NCBI GenBank assembly: GCA_001632425.1 | Contig: KV425644.1 | Span: forward strand, 62,779-102,902 | From: Neolentinus lepideus HHB14362 ss-1 | Taxonomy: Eukaryota; Basidiomycota; Agaricomycetes; Gloeophyllales; Gloeophyllaceae | Reading direction: 5' to 3' | Length of the DNA: 40,124 bases | Shown here: piece after piece, positions 1 through 8,742 of the stretch | How the letters are laid out: every line of letters begins with the position of its first letter | Numbering within the stretch: the first letter of the stretch is position 1 | Notes under the pieces: generated by a model | Seen by the model: only the letters and a program-made list of their open reading frames with translations | What the model was told of the DNA's origin: nothing | Databases searched by the model: none | Made by a program: the position numbers and the translations under genes

Positions 1-1000
1 TAGGGTACTCGGGCATTTCAGTCCTACAAAGTGCTCCATGGTTTAGGAGTTCACGATCATCTCGATGAACTAGAATCCTGTTTCTACGTCTTTTCCTGGC
101 TGGTTTTTACCTTTCGAGGCCCACGCGTTTCTGTGCATCCATTGCCCCACTATCTGGAAGCTTGGGAATCGGGAGATCTGGAGGTCACCAGGGCCGGTAA
201 AAGAGCCTTTCTAACCGAAACGACCTCTTACCTGCTCCTCGAGGGCTTGCCACTCAGTGCTCATTTTCTGTTCGATGATATGCGATCATTTTTCCAACGT
301 ATTGCTATTTCTCGCGTGGACCATCTTTTGCAAGAGAAACGACTTTCTGAGAAGAAACGGTCCCCACAAGAACTTGCAGCGCTGAGAGCACATTCGCAGG
401 CAGTCATGGATAAGGCCATCAGTACCGTATCTCTCCCAGATGTTGATACGAGTGAGTAGCAGATGGAGCCCAGTCAGCTATTTTTCCGATACTGATACGC
501 GCCCGCTTATAACAGCTGATTGCAACGAATGGCTGACCATTCAGGCGAAGAAGCACTTTGTCGCGATCCTGGACATGATAGACAAGGCCATAGACGCGGA
601 GGAATCTGCAACTAACAACCTTCTACCAAGCGCTGGTGTCCATGGCCCATCCGAGCCCCGCCAGGACAGCGTTCCGGATAGAGACGGAGCTGACGTCACC
701 TTGGATAGCGCCGACGAGGGAGATGATTACGCCGACGAGGGGGATGATTATGCCGATGAGGGAGATGATTATGCGGACGAAGAGTCAGGCGCTGATGACT
801 ATTCACCTCTGGCGCCGGCGCAGCAATATCGGGATCCCACGTTGGAAGCCGCTCTACGATCCTATTCGGCTTCCTACTCCCTCGACTCTGTTCACAGCAA
901 CAAGCGTTCTGCGGCTCAAGAGCCTGATGAGCTGGTTGCGTCTGCAGAGAACGAACGGAGGACAAAAAGGGCGAAGAACTCTAACTCTCAAGACGTGTAG
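1..1000 (+). CDS. FunK1-type fungal protein kinase, copy A (3' part only)
   Basis: Joined exons 4..451 and 516..1000; the gene enters from the left edge. Bases 1-3 (tag) are the end of an intron, as shown by copies B and C where the same intron ends just before the GTRAFQS motif. The 310 visible residues start at GTRAFQS, the kinase activation-segment region, and continue with LDELESCFYVFSWLVF, typical of FunK1 C-lobes. The 452..515 intron (64 nt, GTGAGT donor, branch-like actgat at 491-496, ACAG acceptor) removes an in-frame TAG and restores the frame; the same intron exists in B, C, D and E. The tail has an acidic heptad repeat and a Lys/Arg-rich end (RRTKRAKNS) that could be a nuclear localisation signal. 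The ATP-binding and catalytic loops lie outside the window. Family assignment is firm by comparison with the four full copies; substrate unknown. Confidence 0.85.
710..772 (+). repeat. 21-bp coding minisatellite, three units (DEGDDYA heptads)
   Basis: Three tandem 21-bp units at 710-730, 731-751 and 752-772 encode an Asp/Glu/Tyr-rich heptad, followed by a diverged unit (DEESGADDY). Copy B has two comparable units (about 8960-9015, minus strand) and copy C one (about 12940-12975), so the number varies among paralogues without changing frame. Confidence 0.85.
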
Positions 1001-1212
1001 GCTGCTACGTCTGCTCCGGTAATCTGCGTTGTTTTCTCGCCCTTCGATTTGTGCTGGTGTTTCTCTTTCGTCTCGTCGCTAGTGCTATGTCGTTTATGTT
1101 ATCTGCCCCGAGTTACTAAGTACTAGCCCGTCGCTATGTACTACGTATATCCTAGCTTGCCTTGATCACTTGATACGGTGCTCTGTATATGCGTAATAAA
1201 TAGTTTGACCAG

Positions 1213-1296
1213 TTCGCGGACCTGGTTACGTCTGCAGCGAACAAACGGGGGATGAAGAGGGCGAAGAAGTCACATTCCGACTCTCAAGACGTGTAG
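1213..1296 (+). pseudogene. Orphan FunK1 C-terminal tail (relic copy)
   Basis: Bases 1213-1296 can be read as a FunK1 tail (DLVTSAANKRGMKRAKKSHS then DSQDV and a stop), very close to the ends of copies B and C. The following 3' sequence (about 1297-1450) also resembles the 3' flank of copies A, B and C, including the stretch after the stop and the ctagtgctatgt segment. It sits about 210 bp behind the stop of copy A with no upstream kinase sequence. It is best read as the remnant of another copy deleted by unequal recombination, or a partial tandem duplication. It has no start codon and is unlikely to be translated by itself. Confidence 0.75.
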
Positions 1297-1864
1297 TCGC
1301 TACGTCCGCTCCGCTCCTCTGTGCCGTCTTCCATCTTGCCCTTCGATTTGTGCTGTTGTTTCTTCTGCGTGTTTTGTCTGGTCACTAGTGCTATGTTCTC
1401 TATCTTATCTGTCCGAAGTAGTAATGGTATGTCGGTATGTATGCATATATCCTAGTTTTACTTGACTACATCGTGGGCACGGTGTCATTTGTCATCTATA
1501 AAGTTTCAACGCATTTGACGAGAGCAAACGTGTCACTGGACACCTAGGTGGTGGAGGGAGCCGCTCTGGAGTGGCTGCAGGATGCGTAGTCGAAGTAGCA
1601 AGTGACTCGTGTGTTCATGCTATGGTAATAATAATGATTCTCCACCGACGGCACGAGAACTAGGATTTCAAATTTGACTATGCAGGACTTGCACGGCCTG
1701 GATGGTCCTAATGCTGCCACACCACGTCCCGGCGATGATTGATACGAGATGTGTCTTATATTATGCGATATCTATAATATATATAAACAAATGCAGTGAG
1801 ATACAGAACCGATTTACCATACGATGAACGCCACCTAGTATGCAATAAATACCCCCGACCCTTT
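1297..1864. other. FunK1 3' flanking sequence, no gene
   Basis: No supported coding region. Up to about 1450 it matches the untranslated flank found behind other FunK1 copies. Around 1630-1720 it resembles sequence behind copy E (about 37540-37610), sharing gattc, gcacgagaacc/gagcca and the caggacttgc segment. The flank was therefore duplicated with the genes. Confidence 0.55.
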
Positions 1865-2501
1865 TCAATCATCCCAACTCCTCAAAATACCCTCCACAAC
1901 AAAATACGTCACATCCTTCCTCGACACAGTATACGCGCCGCTCAGAGCCTGCTTCGAGGCCCTCACCCTCTTCCCCGCCTCCGCCTGACATGCGCCGTCG
2001 GTGAATAGCGCTGGCCTTACCACCACTACGGCATCTCTCAACGTCCCCCCCCAGCAATCCCTCAATCCCGACCAAATCCCCGGGCAGAATGATAAGGTGA
2101 GGCTCAGCCTCAGTTCACGCATGCCCGGCGCAGTGCGCTAGCAGACGCTCTGCGCCTACTTTGTCTTGGTGCATTCCGGCGAGGAGCCAGGCATACATGG
2201 GCTTCAGGGCCAGGGGAATGGATCCGTGCGAGGCAGGGTCGAGCCCGTTGGAGATTACCGCGAGGATCTTCAGGGTAGGTTTACTGGGAAAGTGGATGAG
2301 GGACAGTGTATTGAGGAATGCTTGGATGACGAGGTTGGGAGCGGTGATTTGCATGCCGTTTCTTAAGGAGATGGATGATAAACTCGAGGTGCCACCTGTG
2401 TACAGCCGGATAAGGTGTTTATTGATTAATGGGAGAAATGGAGCCATACCGAGCTTAAGAGAAAGAGATCTATGGGTCGGTCTTAGGAAGTGGTCTGTCA
2501 C
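1865..2501 (-). pseudogene. Frame-disrupted unknown protein gene
   Basis: Two minus-strand reading frames meet at about 2115-2125. The upstream one runs through MYAWLLAGMHQDKVGAERLL and ends AHCAGHA-stop. The downstream one starts in another frame with MRELRLSLTLSF and runs to ILRSWDD-stop at 1865. Ignoring one base at the junction gives a smooth leucine-rich reading (HCAG-MRELRLSL), suggesting a single-base insertion in a formerly continuous gene, or a sequencing error. No GT-AG intron there repairs it. The leucine spacing recalls fungal F-box/leucine-rich proteins, but I do not recognise the family. No clear ATG start was found upstream. Confidence 0.35.
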
Positions 2502-2526
2502 GCGAGGGATACATTTTGGCGGTTGA

Positions 2527-4195
2527 GAGCATCGCCTTTGACAAGTCTTGCTTTGCCTGAAGATACTTAGCTCTTGATTTTGTTGTCGTCACCGAACACA
2601 GAGGGTGTCCTCAGGAGAAATGTAATTGTGGCTCCTTGATCTGGAATTCCGGAAGACGTGGTTGAGGCTCCGTGTTAACAGAGACAGCAGTAAAACTGAC
2701 TTAGAAGGCGAATGGAGACATAATATCCGACGTTCCTCGGTGCTCCTATGACAAGGATGTTCATGCTGATGCGTTACTCAGATACGAGGGGAGAGGGTAT
2801 GTTAACTCACTCCCCAAGGATAAGCGTTCCTTAAATATTATATCAAAACGGACACTATCCCCACAGCGTGATATTACTATCGCCACGACTCACGGAGGTA
2901 GCTCAGCATAGACTGGAGGTCGGTATGCCACTAGGATCGGAAGCCAAGCGTTTGAACATAGCAGTCTTTGACAGCCTGGGTAGTCATTGCACAGTCGAAG
3001 CCTCTATACCGAGGGAAGATCTGCCATGATTAACATGTTCAAGCATTGTCTGATCATCATAGTGAGTTGATTCACCTATGTTCTTACCACCAGTAAGCTC
3101 GCAACAGTGCATACTAGTATGCTACTGTCCGGACCTGGCTGGACTCCGTGGCGTTCGTTGACTCTCCTTCAGGTCGATTGAAACCATGGGAGAGGAATGC
3201 AATGCAGATGCGAAGCACATGGCTCGGTTTCTGTACTGGCCGGCCGACCCGGTTCCGTCGCGACGCGCTTGTGACCAATTGGTAACCAATTGGAGCGAAT
3301 CTCGACGCGCTCGCTGCTTTGTTCTGAACATTTGGAACGTTCTGAACACAACTTGGAGCGCTGGAACTTCAGAATAGATCAAGTCATCGCCATTTAGATC
3401 TCTTATATAGCTAACGACCGGCTAATTATAAAATAGCGTCCTGTAAGACAAAAATCCTGGCGACTGAAAGCTAGAGCAAATTCTCCACTTATCGTCTGTC
3501 CACCGCTTCTTCTGATAATTTCAGACCAAGTCCATATATTATATATTTGGGTTTAAGAGCCCTGACCATGACTGAAGTTGATTCTGCATAATTTCATTCC
3601 TATATAGAGCTGTTCACTCGTCTGTCTAAGTTGTAAACCTACAACACATCCATTCCTCCGTATTTCGTATTTTTATGAATCCTACGATAAATTAGTATCC
3701 CTTTTAAGTAACTTCCCTGGCATATTTAGGCAGTAGAGTTAAACGTGGGAGGCACGTGGTGGCACAGCCTCCGGGGCCGCTCCGCAGAAATCATTCATCC
3801 CAACCTCATTACGATCGCATTATCGGACTCCGAGTCAAGACTAGAGGCTGTAGGTACGCAAGATACCCTTCAACTCGTTCTATGCATCTGGATTCGCTGA
3901 ATATTTTGTCGCTGTAGCTTCACAAGCTTCGTCAAACGAGCTACATTTGTTACTTGGGCGGTGTTCCGTAACTGCGCATATTTGGGATCCTGACCAGTTA
4001 GTGCTTCGGAGTCTTGTGCGGGGGCAGGCTGTGAACCCTAGAGACAAGAATCAGTCGTATGCAGCACGACTGCCTTGCTCTGGCTAGTTGCGCAACATCC
4101 AAGTGAGTTATAACGTAAAATCCTCGCTTTATCACGATTACGCGTCGATACTTACCGTCGGTCGCCCGCCCCAGGAGACTCTCACTTCTTTCGCA
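2527..4195. other. Intergenic region, no gene seen
   Basis: This 1.67 kb contains only short shadow frames. It holds AT-rich patches (about 3535-3550), a palindrome-rich stretch near 3278-3296 (two ccaattgg units separated by taa) and a CACGTG at about 3752-3757. The last few hundred bases must include the promoter and 5' UTR of the membrane-protein gene starting at 4196; no clear TATA box could be assigned. Confidence 0.5.
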
Positions 4196-6784
4196 ATGAA
4201 TGCGTCCTTTGCGGCATACGCATCGCAGTTTCTTACCAGGCAGCAGCAGCAGACGCAGGCGTCGAGCCTTACCTCAAGTCAGCCGCTCTTCTTCTCGTTC
4301 ACGACCGATAACGGCTCGCGCGGGGGAAATGACGATACTGATTTGGACGACCTAGATGACCCGCATTTGCGCGCGAGCGAGGTGAGCAGAGAGGCATCTA
4401 CCAGCTCGCGGAGAGTTGAGGACTACGACGACGACGATCCGTACTTAAGGCTGGACGAGGAGGACGGGGGCGGGCCGGAATCGCACTCAATACCGCTCTT
4501 GCAGTCGCACCATGAGCCGAGTCACGGCTGGTTGGCGCATCATGCATCTCCGCTACGCCCAGAATCGCCATTATCGACATCTTCATCCGAAGAGTCTCGC
4601 AGCCCTCCCATCCGCAATGCGCGATCGCAACCACCACCACCTCCGCCCCGAACAGCTATCACTCTGTCCCTGACCGAGTCTTTGCTTCCGCGCGACGGTA
4701 GCACGCGAGCTACAGATGCTTTCTCGCTCCCGGATCCCCGGCATATGCACCGCGGACGGCGGAAATACAACGACTCGATATGGACGGCTCTGTGGCTTGG
4801 CAGTGTCGGCGTATGCATCTTCTTCTCCATTCTCCTCCTCTTCCTCACTAGCAGACCGAAAAATGACCACCACCTTACCCTACCGTACCCAACACTTCTG
4901 CATACAGTCCCACTCCTGACGATCATCACCTTTTTCAGCGCTCTAGTCTCGTACATGCATATATTCCTGCTGCGAATATTCGTTGCCCCAGTCATTTTTG
5001 CCACGTCCGTTTTTATCCCAGCCACTCTCTTCATCTCTGCGTTGTGGGCCTTTATCGGGAGCTTCATGTGGGACACTGACATCGAGCCAACATGGGGCGA
5101 GACAGTCGGGTAAGCACCTTTGGTTATCCTAATTGAGTTCACCCTAACCACAGCCCGGGTAGTCTGCGTTTGTTCTCCCTTGTCCCTCTAGTTCTCTCGC
5201 TCCTGACCGCCCGCCGTCTCGGCCACCTGCCGCGCGAGATCCATACAACCTCGTCGCTCCTCACCCTTGTCACACGTTTACTCGTGGCGAACCCGTTCCT
5301 CCTCGCTTTATCTCCCGCGATCCTCCTTGCCACGCTACTCGCGTCGATCCCATTTGTCACGCTGATTTTCAGGTTACTTTTGTATGGGTATTTTTCACAG
5401 AACGCGAAGCAGGGAGGGTGGGAGTATCACTTAAAGGCATGGGCGGGTTGGGCAATCATTGGCAGCATCGGTGTGTGGATGTGGTGCTGGGCGGTGGCAA
5501 GAGGAGTGTTGAGGGTGACGACGGCTGGGGTTATCGGGGCATGGTACTTTGCAGAGTAAGTTCACTGCAAATGTTTCGTCATTTACTTCCTTCAGGTTCT
5601 AAGCACACTACAGTCAAACTGCACCCCTTCCCCTTCCCATGGACACGCACATCATCCACGCTGCACTCTTTCGGTCCACACAGCCGTCGCTGGGCACTGT
5701 CTGCCTCGCCTCACTGATCCTCACCATTACACGCCTCCTCTTGTTCCTTGCCTCTGCCCTCCGCGCGCTACCCACCATCCTCCCCCTGCCCATTCAATTT
5801 AGACCAGTGCTGGTATCGGCGATGTGGCTGGCGGGGTATCTAGAGGGCAAGGCGTCGAGCTTGAGCACGTACGCGCTGGTGTACACGGGCTTGACGGGGG
5901 AAGCGTTTTGGAGGAGCGCGGAGAGGGCGGGGGAGGTTACGAGGGTCGGGGGCGAGAGGGATCCCAGGCAGCCCGGGAGATATAGGAGGAGGTTTACGTC
6001 TGAGCGTGAGTAACCGATCTCGTGTCCTCTGCTTTCACTTGAGGCTAATTGTATGATTTTGCGTGGTAGCTCCGTTGACGTTGTTGACGGTCGCGCCGTT
6101 GACGCTAACGTTTCCCTTCGCGCTTACGACTTACCTTTTTGTCGCGCACACGCTAAATGCGCCAGACTCGGCATTGGGCGCTGCGTTACTTGGTGGTGGG
6201 GTCACGGCACTCGTTGGCGTATTCTGTGTGGGATTGGTACGGGATACGTGAGTGTCGCTCTATTTTGCCTCGGGTGAGAACTGAAAGAGGTGCGGACAGG
6301 GCTGATGCGGTGTATATGTGTTACTGCATTGATAAAAGCGCAGGTCAGAAGCGGAGGCAGGAGGTATTTGATACTGTATGTCTTCCCATTATCTGTTTGA
6401 AATCGAGTCCTAATGTCTTTCTTCTAGTTCGAGTACGACGTCCAGGTACCAACTCGTCCAACAGCCCCTGCACCACGGCACCCTCAGGCGTCTCTCCACC
6501 AGCCGATGCTCAGCGAAGGTCTACGCCTCACCCGCGAGCCGCTGTCATCTATGCATCAGCACGAAGATGAGTCTTCGTCGTCCGATCCGGATCCGGAGCC
6601 GTTCTTCCCTGAGCCTCAACCTCAGCCTTACGATGCTCGTGTTGCGTCGCCCCCGCCGCCTTCGTATTCGCCCCACGAGTCGAAGCGCGAGGGCGATTTG
6701 GAGACGGGACTGCGGGAGTCGAGGGTGAGTGGTGAGGGAGAGGGAGAGGAGTCGCAGCTGTTCCCTGGGTCGGACTTCTTCTGA
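4196..6784 (+). CDS. Choline-transporter-like (CTL/PNS1) family membrane protein
   Basis: Six exons: 4196..5109, 5154..5555, 5614..6005, 6070..6247, 6300..6375, 6428..6784, giving 772 residues; all five introns (44-64 nt) are GT-AG and frame-consistent. The start is the only in-frame ATG (4196) before the long open stretch. Residues 1-190 are disordered, with a Gln run, acidic stretches (DDTDLDDLDD, DYDDDD) and a Pro run. Membrane segments begin near residue 195 (WTALWLGSVGVCIFF) and number about ten or more. Family marks are SLGTVCLASL (about 464-473, matching the CTL 'G-S-L' segment), YALVYTGLTGEAFWRSAERA (about 525-545) and DAVYMCYCIDK (about 631-641), followed by a roughly 120-residue Pro/Ser-rich cytosolic tail. 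CTL proteins (Pfam Choline_transpo) are membrane proteins linked to choline or lipid traffic; the fungal role is poorly defined. The gene lies between two FunK1 copies but looks unrelated to them. Confidence 0.85.
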
Positions 6785-7810
6785 GCATTCTGGCATGTTG
6801 TGGTGCATACTCGGCATTTATCAGGACATGGTATGCTGTGGCAAATGGCACATTATAGGTTGTGGCACTCCAACGGCTAGAGGATGTATATTTTCTCGAA
6901 TTTGCTGAATTTGCTGATGCATTTTATTATCATTTGCGGTCACACGAGCTAACACGTTAGACATCAATATCTTAATGTCCTCCCTTGTATATTTTTTGCT
7001 ATGTTTCAATCTAGTTGCTATCATGTTTTGTTCGTTGTCTTTATCTTGTGTCGCAGTGGCATTCATATCCGGACAGTACTCGCATCTGCTGCCTTGTGCG
7101 AACTCTTGCGGGACACGTGCACGCGTAGCAAGTCCTTTCTGTCCGGGACGAGAAATCGGGTAGCATGAGATACAACTACCGTATATTTATTATACTTGTT
7201 AGCCCATTCTCTGAGTCGCGTCTTAAAACCTGCACCTGCAACGACTTACACTCAGCCGCCTCTATCTCGTTCATACGAAGTCCGGCGCAACGCTTGTCGC
7301 AAGCAACCGCAGGGACGTCGACTGCTCATCTACAACACCAGCTTTTCATGCACGTAGGAAAGTGTCGACCGGAAGCCCGCGCGACTTCAGCAAGTCCACA
7401 GTACTGTTGGCTGCGCCGGATGCTTCTCATCACCAGAATTCGCCGTCAAGTCAATCGTGTTCCCGGGTTCGATTGACTAGCGTCACCGAGGGCGTTATAC
7501 TAATAGTCAATAACAATCTGTGTAGCTCCATGGGTAGCAGTTCTCCATAATCGACAATACCAGACGTACTACCTTTCTAGGAAACCTACCGTTCCTACGC
7601 TTTCGTCGCGAGATGTTTACCTATTCACCGATACCTCTAATGCTGACTTCCTTGGTCTTCCCCTGCCCACGCTAGCTGGTGACTGTACCGCTCCTATCGC
7701 TCGTTGTCGGTCCCTTGAGGTCGCCAGGAAGACAATCGGAAACTGAATGACCTCCGACATGAACAGGTGCACTGTGAAATTGATGCATGATGCCGGTACT
7801 CAGACCAGGT
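6785..7810. other. Intergenic region, no gene seen
   Basis: About 1 kb with only short, mutually contradictory frames. The first part will include the 3' UTR and polyadenylation region of the membrane-protein gene. I see no RNA gene or repeat here. Confidence 0.5.
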
Positions 7811-7813
7811 TTA

Positions 7814-8393
7814 GGGCCTGTTCGGCCCGCGGGCCAGGCCAGGCTTGGGGAGGCTCCACGAAATGGGGCCTGCAGAGGCCCGGTGGCGCGTAATTCTCAC
7901 AATTTGTCACAGCATGTCACAATGCTGTGCTCGGTCAAACATCACAAGTGAAAACTCCATGTTTTATGAGACTCAATATCTCTCATAGCATGACATTCAT
8001 TTCGATCACATTATTAACTTTTCTCAACAATTTCAAGAATTGCATTAGGATTTTTGTATGACAACAAAAAGTGTCCATGCAAACATATCAAAAGGATACA
8101 TATGTTTTATGACATATGCTGCTACAGGGTAAATAATCATAGAAGGAAGTTGAATGCACATACGAGGAAAATAAAACGAGAGCGCCCGTAGCCGCGTAAA
8201 TAAGCGCTTGTGAGCGCCAGTCCATCTTGTCACTCTCGTGACGGAGAGAGGGCCTGGCCGGGCGTACCGAACAGTCCTCCGGCCTGGCTTGGGCTTGAAA
8301 ATGCCTCGGGGCCTCGCCGAGGGCCCCGAAACGCCACAAATTCCCTTATAAGGGATCCCCAAGCCTAGCCTGGCCCGCGGGCCGAACAGGCCC
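7814..8393. mobile_element. PIF/Harbinger-like MITE, 580 bp
   Basis: The ends are inverted repeats of about 37 bp with one mismatch, starting GGGCCTGTTCGGCCCGCGGG and ending in its reverse complement. The element is flanked by TTA direct repeats (7811-7813 and 8394-8396), the 3-bp target typical of PIF/Harbinger transposons, and the GGGCC(T/C)GTTCG terminus fits that superfamily. There is no transposase frame, so it is non-autonomous. An internal perfect 8-bp stem (cacagcat/atgctgtg, 7908-7929) and repeated ggcctgg motifs near the ends add secondary structure. It lies 3' of FunK1 copy B. Confidence 0.85.
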
Positions 8394-8396
8394 TTA

Positions 8397-8742
8397 GGTC
8401 CTTCGCGCTACGGTACAATTACTAGATTTAGGGCAAGCCATATAAGCCACGTACCCCGGAGCCACGACTTATATGCTCAGCGGGATACGCCGGTCGTTCG
8501 TGTTTAAAGTTGCATGGACAGTATATATTCAAGGTGGAGTCAAGGTCTACAACTGGTCGAACTATGACACGGCAAACTAGGATATACATACAGAGCGACG
8601 TGCTACATAGTACTTAGTAACTCGGGGCAGATAACGTAAACGACATAGCATTAGCGACGAGACGAAACATGCAAGAGAAACACCAGCACAAATATTCGAA
8701 GGGCGAGAAAACGACGCAGATTACCGGAGCAGACGTAGGCAG
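8397..8742 (-). other. 3' flank / 3' UTR of FunK1 copy B
   Basis: This stretch reads, on the minus strand, as the continuation of copy B past its stop. It closely matches the sequence after copy A (about 1001-1180) and, around 8513-8532 (atggacagtatatattcaa), the sequence after copy C (12479-12497). No gene is present. Confidence 0.65.

Noticed and set aside
440..1000. Frameshift in FunK1 copy A near base 452
   Set aside because: The apparent stop and frame change vanish when the 452-515 GT-AG intron is spliced; copies B to E have an intron at the same place, so the gene is not broken there.
2041..2050. C-rich run (ccccccc) as a telomere-like or regulatory element
   Set aside because: It is a single short homopolymer with no repetition; no TTAGGG-type telomere arrays occur in the window.
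5418..5717. Separate small gene overlapping the membrane-protein gene
   Set aside because: It is an alternative frame crossing a well-formed intron (5556-5613) of the CTL gene.
7455..7480. tRNA-like B-box (gggttcgattg) near 7459-7473
   Set aside because: No matching A-box at the right spacing and no acceptor, anticodon or T-arm stems could be paired.
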